DNA of 64,000 nt, taken from Sulfurospirillaceae bacterium. GTDB lineage: Bacteria; Campylobacterota; Campylobacteria; Campylobacterales; Sulfurospirillaceae. The notes under the pieces are model-generated. The model was given only the letters and a program-made list of their open reading frames with translations, was not told the DNA's origin and made no database searches. Numbering within the stretch: position 1 is the stretch's first letter; every line of letters begins with the position of its first letter. Positions 1 to 9,062 of this stretch are shown in pieces. A program made the translations under genes and the position numbers. Location: assembly GCA_028692875.1 (NCBI GenBank), contig JAQUWL010000001.1, positions 62,001 to 126,000 on the forward strand, in the 5' to 3' direction.

Positions 1-77
1 GAACATTGACTTTACAAAATGTTGAAGATGGTGCTTGCTTTACAGTAGGACTACCCAAAGAGCTTAAAAAATCTTAA
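1..77 (+). CDS. C-terminal end of a probable sensor histidine kinase (partial)
   Basis: An open frame enters from the left edge (codons in phase from base 3) and stops at TAA 75-77. The 24 visible residues end in a stretch of the type GACFTVGLPKEL. A 'G..F.v.LP' ending is typical of the last strand of the HATPase_c domain of histidine kinases. Too little is visible to name the protein or its ligand. The next gene starts about 17 bases downstream on the same strand, so the two may be cotranscribed. Confidence 0.45.
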   Translation, partial: TLTLQNVEDGACFTVGLPKELKKS

Positions 78-94
78 CACAAGGCTGGTTGAAG

Positions 95-3000
95 ATGTGG
101 TTAAAACTTAAAAAAAGTATTTTCTTTTGGATTGGGACATTGGTGTGCATCTATGCATTGGCGGGATTTGTTGTGGCTCCATATGTCGCAAAAACGCAAG
201 CCATATCATTTTTTGAAAAAAACTATGCTCTAGGGCTTTCGATAGAAAAAATCAATCTCAACCCATTTACCTTTGAGCTTGGCGTTAAAAAACTCTCCCT
301 TGCAGATAAAGACTCAAGACCTGCCATGGGATTTGAAGAGCTTTACATTGATTATGCCCTTTTGGGACTCTTTGAAAAAGTTGCTTTAGTAAAAAGCTTT
401 AAACTTTCAAAACCATTTGTCAACGCAAGAATCAATCCAGAGGGAGAGCTTAATCTTCTTGCTATGTTTGAAAACAGCTCAAGCCCCTCAGCTACAAACG
501 AAACGGAAAAACCAAAAGATAACAAAGAGCCTTTTTTTGGTTTTTTACTAAGTCGTTTTGAGTTAGATAACGGTAGTGTGAGTTTTCACGACGCACGTGG
601 CACAAAACCATTTTCTTTAGAGCTGGGACCCATTAACTATGTGATTAGAGATTTAGGTACACGCAAAAACGATTTAAGTTCGCACGCACTTAATGCTGAT
701 GCTCAAGACAATCAAGCCTTTAGCTACAACGGGGCTATATCTCTAGACCCACTTAAGATTTACGGTCAAATTGATATAAAAAATCTACAATTAAGTGATT
801 TTTGGGATTATGCACTTAGGGACATCAACGCAAATCTTTTAGCAAAAGCCTCTTTGCATGTTCCCTATGTGCTTGATTTAAGCAAGGAGGTGCCCGAATT
901 TTCAATCAGCAACGCCTCTGCAAATATTAAAAAAATAAAGATTCAACAAAAAGACGATAAAAATTCTTTTGTCTCTTTGGATGAAATTGACATTAAAAAT
1001 ATCAATTTTGCTATGCCACAACAAAATGTAGATATTGAAAGCGTAGATATACACAAGCCTTTTGCAAATCTTATATTGGATAAAAACAATCAAATAAATC
1101 TAACTCAAGCTTTTGTATTTAATGGTGTTGAGCAAAAAGAAAATCTCCAAAGCGATTCAAACACAACACAAAAACCGTGGGCTTTTTTATTAAAAACGCT
1201 ACGAATTCACGATGGCGGAGTAGATTTTACAGATTTGAACCCTAAAGAGTCACCAAAAACATCTATTGCCTCCATAAATACTACGGTTGAAAATATTTCA
1301 CTAGATAAGCAAACGCCTATAAATTACACCATAAATGCTACTATAGACAAACTTAGCACACTTGCCTCTCAAGGAACTATCGAGCAAGAACCTTTAGCCA
1401 TCGCAAGTTCTCTTGAGCTTAAAAATATCCAACTACTCAAAGCAAAACCTTATATTGAGCCTTTTGTAAATGTTGATTTGCAAAGTGGCAATATCGACCT
1501 TAAAGCAAAGGCAAATATAAAACTCAAAGAGCAACTTGATGCAAATGTTAACGCCGACTTGTCGGTTAAAGAGTTCTCTTTGGCAGATAAAAACAGAGCG
1601 AAACTACTCTCTTTTTCTTCACTAGACTTAAGCAACATTGCCTATGCACATCAACAAAAATCTCTTAATATAGACAAAATTTTACTCTCAAAACCAACTA
1701 TAAATGTTGCTATAGAAAAAGATAAAACAACAAATTTTTCAACACTTATAAAACCACAAAGCAACACTCAAGAGGCTCAAAAAAAGACAAATGAAAAAGA
1801 GCCAACCCAAGCCCCTCTAAATGCTCATATTAAAGAGTTTTCTCTTGCTGGTGGAGCCATATCAATGGTGGACAATGGACCACAAAAGAGTGTACATGTA
1901 GAGTTGAATCCCCTCAATATCGGACTTAAAAACATATCGACAAATCCAAAAGATACTATTTTGTATACTCTAAACACTGCCATAAACAAAAAATCCAAAC
2001 TTGCACTTAGTGGAGATTTTCAGCAAAAACCTCTGAAGCTAAAAACCAACTTTAATGCACGCGATATATATCTTCCATTGGCACAAGACTATCTTGAGCC
2101 TTTCATAAATCTAACTCTAGCAAAAGGGTTACTCTCTCTAAAGGGGAAAAGCGAAGTGCTAGTAGAAGATGGCAAAGAGCCTCAAGTAAGGGTTGATATC
2201 GACTCAAATATAAAAGATCTTCTTATTCAAGCCGAGGATAAAACTTCTCTGCTTTCATGGGGCTCACTAGTTTTTGATAACTTAAAATACGACCATTCTA
2301 AAGAGTCTTTGTACATAAAAAGCGTCACGCTAAAAGAGCCTTATGCCAATTTGCATATCAAAAAAGATAAAAGCACCAACTTTGGCAATATTGTCAAAAA
2401 AAATGAACTTTCTTCTGGCGAAAATGAGTCCGCTACTCAAGATACTTCTGCCAAAAAAGATATGCATCTCAATCTTGGACCGCTATCTTTAAAAAATGGT
2501 AGTCTGGACTTTAAAGACGAGAGTCTGCCTATACCTTTTTCAACATACATAAAAGGACTTAACGGCTCATTTTCAACGCTAAATACTCAAACAACAAAAC
2601 CATCTGTTTTGCTACTTGAGGGCAAAGTAAACAAATACGGTTACTCCAAAATCAGTGGCTCGGTACTGCCTTTTGATGTAAAAAACAACACAAATATAAA
2701 TGTCTTGTTTAAAAATATAGACATGACCTCACTTACACCATACTCTGGAAAATTCGTGGGATACGCCATAAAAGAGGGAAAATTATCTTTGGATTTGGGC
2801 TATAAAATCCAAAACGGTTCAATGCTAGGAGATAACAAGATAAACCTAGATTCTTTAACATTAGGTGAGACTATCGAAAGCCCTGATGCGGTAAGTTTGC
2901 CTTTGGGTTTAGCTATTGCTATTTTAAAAGATTCAAACGGTCAAATTGATATTGATTTACCTGTTAGTGGCGATTTAAACAATCCTGATTTTAGTTACGG

Positions 3001-3664
3001 TGGCATAGTTTGGAAGGCTATTGGCAATCTCATAACAGGCTTAGTTACATCCCCTTTTAGATTTTTAGGCTCAATGCTCGGCGTTAGCTCAGATGCTCTA
3101 AAAAGCGTTGAGTTTGCACAAGGAGATTTTAGCTTGGTGCCTTCTGAAGAGGAGAAAATGGAGCAATACGCCAAAATTGTTGCTAAAAGACCAAATCTAA
3201 AACTAAGCATTTCTGGTGGTTTTGATATGCAAGAAGATGCTAAAGCACTCAAGCAATCTGTTTTAGATGCAAATATTGAAGAGGAGAGCAAGCGTATTTT
3301 GGCAAAAGATAAAACCATAAGTGATCCTTACGGCGAAGCACTTAAGCAGTTATTTGTCAAAACTTTTTCAAAAGAGCGTTATGACACTATCTTGAAAAGC
3401 TACCAACAAAAACAAAAAGAGCAAAAACAGGCAAAGTTGGATTTTGCATCTTTACATGTACAGATGCAAACACATCTTTTGTCTCGTATTGTTATAGCTC
3501 CAGATGCGGTCAATCAATTAGCCAAAAAAAGAGTTCAGACTATTATTGACACTTTGGTTCAAAAACACAATATACCAAAAGACAAACTCATCGAAGGAGA
3601 GATTAAAGAGAGCTCATCTATTCGTGAAAAATGGGTTCCATGTGAGGTTTCAATATCCATCTAA
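95..3664 (+). CDS. DUF748 (AsmA-like) large envelope protein
   Basis: This protein of about 1190 residues has one N-terminal membrane segment (about residues 10-30) followed by a very long periplasmic region. The region contains repeated units of the type 'F.LS...L.nG.v.F.D', seen near residues 155-170, 370-380, 580-600 and 790-810. That architecture is the DUF748 family, related to AsmA/TamB-type proteins thought to act in lipid or outer-membrane assembly. The C-terminal 200 residues are helical and charged. The open frame extends to TTG at 89, but ATG at 95 has a better distance to the AAGG at 81-84. The gene ends in a hairpin shared with the convergent bcp gene. The family call is fairly sure; the cellular role is inference. 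Confidence 0.75.
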   Translation: MWLKLKKSIFFWIGTLVCIYALAGFVVAPYVAKTQAISFFEKNYALGLSIEKINLNPFTFELGVKKLSLADKDSRPAMGFEELYIDYALLGLFEKVALVKSFKLSKPFVNARINPEGELNLLAMFENSSSPSATNETEKPKDNKEPFFGFLLSRFELDNGSVSFHDARGTKPFSLELGPINYVIRDLGTRKNDLSSHALNADAQDNQAFSYNGAISLDPLKIYGQIDIKNLQLSDFWDYALRDINANLLAKASLHVPYVLDLSKEVPEFSISNASANIKKIKIQQKDDKNSFVSLDEIDIKNINFAMPQQNVDIESVDIHKPFANLILDKNNQINLTQAFVFNGVEQKENLQSDSNTTQKPWAFLLKTLRIHDGGVDFTDLNPKESPKTSIASINTTVENISLDKQTPINYTINATIDKLSTLASQGTIEQEPLAIASSLELKNIQLLKAKPYIEPFVNVDLQSGNIDLKAKANIKLKEQLDANVNADLSVKEFSLADKNRAKLLSFSSLDLSNIAYAHQQKSLNIDKILLSKPTINVAIEKDKTTNFSTLIKPQSNTQEAQKKTNEKEPTQAPLNAHIKEFSLAGGAISMVDNGPQKSVHVELNPLNIGLKNISTNPKDTILYTLNTAINKKSKLALSGDFQQKPLKLKTNFNARDIYLPLAQDYLEPFINLTLAKGLLSLKGKSEVLVEDGKEPQVRVDIDSNIKDLLIQAEDKTSLLSWGSLVFDNLKYDHSKESLYIKSVTLKEPYANLHIKKDKSTNFGNIVKKNELSSGENESATQDTSAKKDMHLNLGPLSLKNGSLDFKDESLPIPFSTYIKGLNGSFSTLNTQTTKPSVLLLEGKVNKYGYSKISGSVLPFDVKNNTNINVLFKNIDMTSLTPYSGKFVGYAIKEGKLSLDLGYKIQNGSMLGDNKINLDSLTLGETIESPDAVSLPLGLAIAILKDSNGQIDIDLPVSGDLNNPDFSYGGIVWKAIGNLITGLVTSPFRFLGSMLGVSSDALKSVEFAQGDFSLVPSEEEKMEQYAKIVAKRPNLKLSISGGFDMQEDAKALKQSVLDANIEEESKRILAKDKTISDPYGEALKQLFVKTFSKERYDTILKSYQQKQKEQKQAKLDFASLHVQMQTHLLSRIVIAPDAVNQLAKKRVQTIIDTLVQKHNIPKDKLIEGEIKESSSIREKWVPCEVSISI

Positions 3665-3682
3665 GAGGGCTTACCCTCTTAG
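3661..3682. terminator. Bidirectional hairpin terminator between DUF748 gene and bcp
   Basis: Nine-base arms CTAAGAGGG and CCCTCTTAG flank a 4-base loop (CTTA). The hairpin covers the TAA of the DUF748 gene on the plus strand and the TAA of bcp on the minus strand, so one structure can end both convergent transcripts. No long T-tract follows on either side. Confidence 0.65.
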
Positions 3683-4146
3683 CCTTGGAGCTGTTCTAGC
3701 TTTATGGCAACATTTTGCACATGATCTTCAACTTTAACATTTTCCCACATGTAAGCTATCTTTCCCTCTGGATTTATCAAAAAAGTTGAACGCACGATTC
3801 CCATATACTCTTTGCCATAATTTTTTTTCATCTGCCACACACCATACTCTTTGGATACTTCATTTTTTTCATCAGCAAGCAGTGTAATATCTAGTTTTTG
3901 TTTGGCTATAAAACTTCTGTGTTTTGCTGTACTATCAGGACTTACGCCTAAAATAACGGCGTTTAAATTTTCAAATTTTGGCAAAGATTCGCTAAATCCA
4001 CACGCCTCTTTGGTACATCCAGGCGTATTGTCCTTCGGGTAAAAATACAATACTATCCATTTTCCCTCCAAATCCCTCAAGCCTATTTCCACATCATCTT
4101 GGTTCGGCAGAGTAAAAAGTGGTGCTTTGTCTCCTATATTTAACAT
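3679..4146 (-). CDS. bcp: Thioredoxin-dependent peroxiredoxin, Bcp/PrxQ type
   Basis: This 155-residue cytoplasmic peroxidase reduces H2O2 and organic hydroperoxides using thioredoxin. The motif NTPGCTKEAC places the peroxidatic cysteine at 44 and the resolving cysteine at 49, the atypical 2-Cys arrangement of the Bcp/PrxQ group. Length is normal. It is a single gene, convergent with the DUF748 gene and divergent from ilvE. A clear -10 box lies 24 bases upstream of its ATG. The trxA and trxB genes that would supply electrons are in the same window at 11-13 kb. Confidence 0.93.
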   Translation of the reverse strand: MLNIGDKAPLFTLPNQDDVEIGLRDLEGKWIVLYFYPKDNTPGCTKEACGFSESLPKFENLNAVILGVSPDSTAKHRSFIAKQKLDITLLADEKNEVSKEYGVWQMKKNYGKEYMGIVRSTFLINPEGKIAYMWENVKVEDHVQNVAIKLEQLQG

Positions 4147-4169
4147 ATCGGCTCCTTTTTTAAAACCTC

Positions 4170-4175
4170 ATTATA
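4170..4175 (-). promoter_or_regulatory. Probable -10 box for bcp
   Basis: ATTATA on the plus strand reads TATAAT on the minus strand, 24 bases before the bcp ATG. No convincing -35 is seen, which is usual for Campylobacterota sigma-70 promoters. Confidence 0.5.
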
Positions 4176-4244
4176 GCCTGTTTGAAAGATATAAAACTCT
4201 CTTTAATCTTAAGTAGGGTATCATTGTGACCATTTGAATACCAC

Positions 4245-4250
4245 TATAAT
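4245..4250 (+). promoter_or_regulatory. Probable -10 box for ilvE
   Basis: A perfect TATAAT lies 22 bases before the ilvE ATG at 4272. A weak TTGTGA at 4224-4229 could serve as a -35, but the 15-base spacing is short. Confidence 0.5.
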
Positions 4251-4271
4251 TTTAAAATAAGGCAAACTAAA

Positions 4272-5186
4272 ATGGACAAGGCTCAGTATATTTGGATGGA
4301 TGGAAAGTTGGTTAATTGGGATGATGCGAAGATTCATATCTTGACTCATACACTTCATTATGGCAACGGTGTCTTTGAAGGCACAAGAGCTTATATGACC
4401 GATAATGGTTTGGCTATTTTCAAACTCAAAGAACATACTCAAAGACTTTTAAACTCCGCAAAAATTACACGTATTAAGCCAAACTTTTCACTAGAAGAGT
4501 TGGAAAAGGCACATGTTGAGCTTTTAAGAGCTAACAAATTTAAGTCAAATGTATATCTTAGACCGATTATATATTTGGGCTATGGCATCATGGGAATAAA
4601 CCACATCAAAGCACCTGTAAATACAGCCATAGCTGCATGGCAATGGGGAAGTTATCTAGGCGACGAGGGACTTGAAAAAGGTATTAGGGTAAAAATCTCA
4701 TCATTTACAAGAAATCCTGTTGGCTCAACAATGGGTAAAGCCAAAGCATCAGCAAATTACCTAAACTCGCAGATGGCAAAATATGAAGCCATAGAGGCAG
4801 GCTACGAAGAGGCGCTTCTTTTGGACGATGAGGGTTTTTTGGGAGAAGGGAGTGGAGAGTGTTTTTTTATTGTTAGAAATGGAGTTTTGATATCCCCCCC
4901 CAATGACACATCGCTTGAGAGTATTACACAAGGAATGGTGCTTGAGCTCGCCAAAGATATGGGCATTGAGGTGCAAAGAAGAAGAATCACAAGAGATGAG
5001 ATTTATATCGCAGATGAGGCATTTTTCACAGGAACTGCTGCTGAAGTAACACCTATTCGCGATGTGGATAATTATGTCATTGGAGACGGAAAAAGAGGGG
5101 AGATGACTCGTAGACTTCAGCAAGCCTATTTTGATGTGGTGTATGATAGAAATCCTAAATACAAACATCTTTTAACCTTTATCTGA
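4272..5186 (+). CDS. ilvE: Branched-chain amino acid aminotransferase
   Basis: This 304-residue class IV PLP-dependent aminotransferase makes the final transamination step to leucine, isoleucine and valine. The start region (W.DGKLV.W.DAKIH.LTH.LHYG.GVFEG.R) is the family hallmark. The catalytic lysine is K158 in KAKASANYLNS, and the C-terminal TGTAAEVTPIR phosphate-binding segment is present. It has its own promoter and is divergent from bcp. A short hairpin follows the stop. Length and motifs are normal. Confidence 0.95.
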   Translation: MDKAQYIWMDGKLVNWDDAKIHILTHTLHYGNGVFEGTRAYMTDNGLAIFKLKEHTQRLLNSAKITRIKPNFSLEELEKAHVELLRANKFKSNVYLRPIIYLGYGIMGINHIKAPVNTAIAAWQWGSYLGDEGLEKGIRVKISSFTRNPVGSTMGKAKASANYLNSQMAKYEAIEAGYEEALLLDDEGFLGEGSGECFFIVRNGVLISPPNDTSLESITQGMVLELAKDMGIEVQRRRITRDEIYIADEAFFTGTAAEVTPIRDVDNYVIGDGKRGEMTRRLQQAYFDVVYDRNPKYKHLLTFI

Positions 5187-5201
5187 TTAGATAAAATAAA
5201 T

Positions 5202-5228
5202 TTCTTGTCATTTTGCAAGAACTATAAT
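5202..5228 (+). promoter_or_regulatory. Hairpin and -10 box upstream of the SPFH gene
   Basis: TTCTTG (5202-5207) and CAAGAA (5216-5221) form a 6-bp stem with an 8-base loop, 15 bases after ilvE. It may be a weak terminator or an operator. A perfect TATAAT follows at 5223-5228, only 17 bases before the ATG at 5246, with AAAGGA as ribosome site at 5235-5240. The leader would therefore be very short and the hairpin sits in the -35 region. Confidence 0.4.
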
Positions 5229-5245
5229 AAAAACAAAGGAATAAT

Positions 5246-6331
5246 ATGCCAGCAGATTTGAATGATTATTTTAAAAAGAAAAACGGTGGAGGCGGAAGTG
5301 GTGGCGATGACAACAATCGAACACCTCTAAATATTGAACCGCCAGAATTTTCCAAACTATTTGGTAAAAAAACAGGTTTTTTGTATGTAATTATTGGATT
5401 GATAGTTATTTTTATAATTGCCAAGCCTTTTGTTATTATCAACTCTGGAGAGATGGGCATAAAAGCAACAGCAGGTAAATTTGAGGCACATCCTATGGAG
5501 CCGGGATTTCATCTTTTTGTTCCATTTATTCAGCAAGTTTTTATTGTGGACACGAAAGTTAGGATTATGAACTATTCATCCACTGAAGATTTGGGAGAGG
5601 TTCTTCAAAGAGGCTCAGGCATCAAGAAAAATGCTGCTATCTCTGTTTTGGACGCAAGAGGTCTTCCTGTTTCTATTGACTTAACCGTTCAATATAAATT
5701 AGAATCAGCCACTGCACCTCAGACTATTGCTTCATGGGGTATGGCGTGGGAAGACAAAATCATCAACCCAGTAGTAAGAGATGTTACAAGAAGTGTTGTT
5801 GGCAAGTTTAATGCAGAAGAGTTGCCGCAAAAACGAAACGAAATCGCTGTAAACATAGAGGAGGGCATTAGAAAGGCTATTGATGCACAACCAGGACAAC
5901 CAGTTGAGCTATTGACAGTACAACTTAGAGAGATAGTTTTGCCTTCTAAAATCAAAGAGCAGATTGAACGTGTTCAAGTTGCCAAACAAGAGGTTGAGCG
6001 AACTCGCTATGAAGTAGAAAAAGCAAATCAAGAGGCATTAAAGCGTGCTGCGGAGGCTGAAGGTCAGGCTAAAGCTAGAGAAATAAACGCTCAAGGCCAA
6101 GCAAATGCCATTAAAATAGAAGCGGAAGCCGATGCCTATGCAAATAAAAAGATAAGCGATAGCATCTCTGAGCCTCTTTTAAAGCTTCGCCAAATTGAAG
6201 TTCAAGGAAGATTTAACGATGCCCTCAGAGAGAACAAAGATGCAAAAATTTTCCTAACACCTGGTGGTGCAACTCCAAATATTTGGGTTGACACAAAAGA
6301 TACACAAAAAACAATAAGTGCTACAAAATGA
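5246..6331 (+). CDS. SPFH/band-7 membrane protein (HflK/prohibitin-like)
   Basis: This 361-residue protein begins with a Gly/Ser/Asn-rich linker of HflK style, followed by one membrane segment (about 43-66). An SPFH domain follows (NSGEMGIKATAGKFE... to about 250), then an Ala/Glu/Gln-rich coiled coil (about 250-310, with RAAEAEGQAKAREINAQGQA). SPFH proteins form ring or cage assemblies that organise membrane domains and restrain FtsH-type proteases. No HflC partner is adjacent, so it may work as a homomer. The stop overlaps the hisIE start by four bases (ATGA), suggesting translational coupling. Confidence 0.85.
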   Translation: MPADLNDYFKKKNGGGGSGGDDNNRTPLNIEPPEFSKLFGKKTGFLYVIIGLIVIFIIAKPFVIINSGEMGIKATAGKFEAHPMEPGFHLFVPFIQQVFIVDTKVRIMNYSSTEDLGEVLQRGSGIKKNAAISVLDARGLPVSIDLTVQYKLESATAPQTIASWGMAWEDKIINPVVRDVTRSVVGKFNAEELPQKRNEIAVNIEEGIRKAIDAQPGQPVELLTVQLREIVLPSKIKEQIERVQVAKQEVERTRYEVEKANQEALKRAAEAEGQAKAREINAQGQANAIKIEAEADAYANKKISDSISEPLLKLRQIEVQGRFNDALRENKDAKIFLTPGGATPNIWVDTKDTQKTISATK

Positions 6332-7026
6332 GTTTTGACAGTAGCGTATTAAAGACGGTGGACTGGGGCAAATCTCCCCTTCTGCCTGCGATTGCACAAG
6401 ACTTCGTAACAGGAGAGGTCTTGATGCTTGCCTATATGAATCAAAAAGCACTTGAGCTTAGCATAGAAACTGGTCTCGCACATTACTACTCAAGAAGCAG
6501 AGAAAAACTTTGGAAAAAGGGCGAAAGCAGTGGACACTTTCAGCACATTAAAGAGATATATCTTGACTGCGACAGCGATTCTGTTTTGCTAAAAATAGAA
6601 CAAGATGGCGGTGTTGCATGCCACACTGGAAGAAAGTCTTGTTTTTATCAAAAGATAGATTCCAACTCTTGCGAGACTATTTGCGAACCAGTCAAAGATA
6701 TATCTGGCTATAGTATTGGCGACAAAGTGTATCACGCTATATTAGAGAGAAAACATGCAGATCCAAAAGAGTCTTATGTTGCATCTTTGTTTTATAAAGG
6801 CGAAAATGCGATTTTGAAAAAAGTTGTCGAGGAAGCTGGAGAGTTTTGCTTTGCTATCAAAGATGGGGATAAAAAAGAGATTGTTTATGAAGCTGCTGAC
6901 TTAGTGTTTCATGCACTGGTAGCACTTGGACATAAAAATATCAATCCTGATTTGATTTCGCAAGAGCTTGAAAAACGATTTGGAACGAGCGGTATAGCCG
7001 AAAAGCAAAGTAGAAATGATCATTGA
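6328..7026 (+). CDS. hisI: Bifunctional phosphoribosyl-AMP cyclohydrolase / phosphoribosyl-ATP pyrophosphatase
   Basis: This 232-residue HisIE fusion performs steps 2 and 3 of histidine synthesis. HisI occupies about residues 10-125 and shows its metal-binding motif (DCDSDSVLLKI..DGGVACHTG..SCF). HisE occupies about 130-220 with the MazG-like acidic helix (KKVVEEAGEFCFAIKDGD....YEAADLVFHALVAL). It overlaps the SPFH gene upstream and the DUF2393 gene downstream (11 bases), so all three are probably one transcript. Other his genes are not adjacent; hisC is at 38 kb. Confidence 0.94.
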   Translation: MSFDSSVLKTVDWGKSPLLPAIAQDFVTGEVLMLAYMNQKALELSIETGLAHYYSRSREKLWKKGESSGHFQHIKEIYLDCDSDSVLLKIEQDGGVACHTGRKSCFYQKIDSNSCETICEPVKDISGYSIGDKVYHAILERKHADPKESYVASLFYKGENAILKKVVEEAGEFCFAIKDGDKKEIVYEAADLVFHALVALGHKNINPDLISQELEKRFGTSGIAEKQSRNDH

Positions 7027-7540
7027 TGCACTAAAAACATCTATGCTTTTTTATATTCGCCACATGGAGCTATATGATTATCTAGCTTTTATGTGGCTTT
7101 TTGCTACTTTTTTTATTACACTAATTTTAGTTGCTATCATTATCAAAAAATCCCCCCCTATTTCGTTTTTCCTAGTTATAGTATCCATTGCACTCTTTTG
7201 TGTAGGACCTTTTGTGCTTAAAGAAAAGCTAAATGAAAAATACAGAAGTGTTGAGATTGAAGATGTCAATCTTAAAAAACTTAACTTTTCAAATACATTG
7301 ATTGCCACAGGAACACTTCATAACAGATCGCAAAAAAACTTTACTACATGCCTTGTTCAGACATCTATTTTTAAAAAAAATGATAAAAACTATATGCAAA
7401 TACTAAAACCTATTGAATATCAGCCGATGTTACTCGGCGAACCTCTACTTCTTGGTGATTTTATCGAGTTTAGGGTTGAGTTTGATGATTTTTCTTACGA
7501 AAGTGACATTAACGCCTCCATAAAAGCTGAATGTTACTAG
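7016..7540 (+). CDS. DUF2393-type membrane protein, copy 1
   Basis: This 174-residue protein has two N-terminal membrane segments (about 20-44 and 50-66) followed by a roughly 100-residue soluble domain. The soluble domain has a beta-rich pattern (TGTLHNRSQKNFTTCLV), resembling proteins annotated DUF2393 in Campylobacterota. Function is unknown. It overlaps hisIE by 11 bases and is followed by a paralogue, copy 2, with the same plan. A second possible start (an ATG at 7043) gives a shorter N-terminus. Confidence 0.6.
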   Translation: MIIDALKTSMLFYIRHMELYDYLAFMWLFATFFITLILVAIIIKKSPPISFFLVIVSIALFCVGPFVLKEKLNEKYRSVEIEDVNLKKLNFSNTLIATGTLHNRSQKNFTTCLVQTSIFKKNDKNYMQILKPIEYQPMLLGEPLLLGDFIEFRVEFDDFSYESDINASIKAECY

Positions 7541-7566
7541 TGTAAAATTTTAAGGGGGTTGTTGTT

Positions 7567-8109
7567 GTGGCATATTTTACTATTGTGCATTGGCTAACAC
7601 TATTTGGATTTTTTGTTATTTTTGTCATCCTTAGTGTCATATCTCTTCGTGAAACCAATCGAAAAATATTGCTGGCAATGATTTTTTCAATTTTTTTAGT
7701 TATTGGAATGCTGTCAGTTTTATCAATGTTTATTCTTGACAAATATACTAAAAAAGCAGCTCTTGAAGAGATGGACCAAAAACGTATTTTGCTTAACGAG
7801 TCTTTTTCAATTAGTGGAAAAATTCGCAATATTGGAAGGTTTGATATCGCAGAGTGTTCGCTTGAAGTAAAGCTTGTAAATGAAGCAATAGATAGCGGAA
7901 ACATCAGCGGATCTGTTTTTACTCCACGAAGTGGTTTGGGAGATTTTTTTAAAAGCAAAAATGTTCTTGAAAGACCTTATACCATCGTACAAGATTTTGT
8001 AATAGCAAGAAATCTAAAAAAGGGTGAGCTTAGAAACTTTAGCGTGCTGATGCCATACCCATCGTATTTTCAAAAACCAAATCTAAAATACACTTTAGAG
8101 TGTCGCTAA
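7567..8109 (+). CDS. DUF2393-type membrane protein, copy 2
   Basis: This 180-residue protein has the same layout as copy 1: two N-terminal membrane segments (about 6-24 and 32-52) and a soluble domain. The core 'SGKIRNIGRFDIAECSLEVKL' region is equivalent to 'TGTLHNRSQKNFTTCLVQTS' in copy 1. Start is GTG at 7567, supported by a strong AGGGGG ribosome site at 7552-7557. It converges with and overlaps the minus-strand radical SAM gene by four bases. Function unknown; tandem duplication is inferred from the shared plan. Confidence 0.6.
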   Translation: MAYFTIVHWLTLFGFFVIFVILSVISLRETNRKILLAMIFSIFLVIGMLSVLSMFILDKYTKKAALEEMDQKRILLNESFSISGKIRNIGRFDIAECSLEVKLVNEAIDSGNISGSVFTPRSGLGDFFKSKNVLERPYTIVQDFVIARNLKKGELRNFSVLMPYPSYFQKPNLKYTLECR

Positions 8110-9062
8110 TAGTTTAATCCACTATTTTTTAAAGCAATTCTAATATTTTTCATTTGGGTATGCTTATCATCACACCATTTTGGAGAAAGTAGCGTTTGGT
8201 TTGAAACTCCAGCGCTTACTCGTTGCACAATAGTAGTTTCAGGAATTATCTTAAATGCCTCCACAAGTGTTTCAATATACATCTCTTGTGTTATAGGCTC
8301 AAAACTTCCCTTAACAAAATCATTTGCCAAAGCTGTTTTTTGAACTACATATAAAGGGTGAATCTTTAACGACTCAACCCCAAGAGAAATGGCCATTTTA
8401 ACACTCTGCAACATCATATCTTTAGTTTCTTTTGGAAGTCCAAAAATCAAATGTGCACACACTTTTAAACCGTATTTTCGTGTAAGATTTATATATTTAA
8501 TGATGTTTTCGACATCATGCCCTCGATTTATACGTTGCAAGGTTTCATCAAAAGCAGACTGAATGCCATACTCAACCCACACCTCTTTGCTTTGTGCCAA
8601 ACAGCTTAGATACTCTAAAACTTCCAGCGAGACACTGTCTGTTCTAGTTCCTATACTAAGACCAACAACATCTTCAAATCTCAAAGCCTTCTGATAAAGA
8701 GCTTTTAGGGTTTCCAATGGGGCATAGGTATTTGTAAAAGATTGAAAATAGATAATAAATTTTTTGGCTTTAAATTTATGAGACAAGATAGCTTTAGTGT
8801 GCTTGTATTGAGACTCTAGTTGCGATAGTTGCATCTCTAAAAAAGGGTTATGTTTCGAAGACGGACTAAGAGTAAATTTTTGACCTTTTTTTGAATTCAG
8901 ATTTGGGCTAAAAGATTCATTTTCACAAAAAACACATCCGCCACGTGCTACACTTCCATCAATATTTGGACATGTGAAGCCCGAAATGGATATAGGAATC
9001 TTATAAACACTGCAACCAAATTTTTGACGAAAATACCTTCCTGCGGTTAAAATATCTCGCAT
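8106..9062 (-). CDS. TIGR01212-type radical SAM protein (YhcC-like)
   Basis: This 318-residue radical SAM enzyme of unknown substrate has its cluster ligands in 'CPNIDGSVARGGCVFC' near residues 30-45. The spacing is the C-x11-C-x2-C form typical of YhcC rather than the usual CxxxCxxC. The barrel segments 'GLSIGTRTDSVSLEVLEYL' and 'WVEYGIQSAFDETLQRINRGHD' are characteristic. Its ATG overlaps the purF stop by one base, so it is the distal gene of a purF transcript. E. coli YhcC has no settled role to my knowledge. Confidence 0.85.
   Translation of the reverse strand: MRDILTAGRYFRQKFGCSVYKIPISISGFTCPNIDGSVARGGCVFCENESFSPNLNSKKGQKFTLSPSSKHNPFLEMQLSQLESQYKHTKAILSHKFKAKKFIIYFQSFTNTYAPLETLKALYQKALRFEDVVGLSIGTRTDSVSLEVLEYLSCLAQSKEVWVEYGIQSAFDETLQRINRGHDVENIIKYINLTRKYGLKVCAHLIFGLPKETKDMMLQSVKMAISLGVESLKIHPLYVVQKTALANDFVKGSFEPITQEMYIETLVEAFKIIPETTIVQRVSAGVSNQTLLSPKWCDDKHTQMKNIRIALKNSGLNY

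Noticed and set aside
4761-5168. 135-codon minus-strand open frame inside ilvE
   Set aside because: Low-complexity shadow of ilvE with no recognisable domain and no ribosome site; treated as non-coding.
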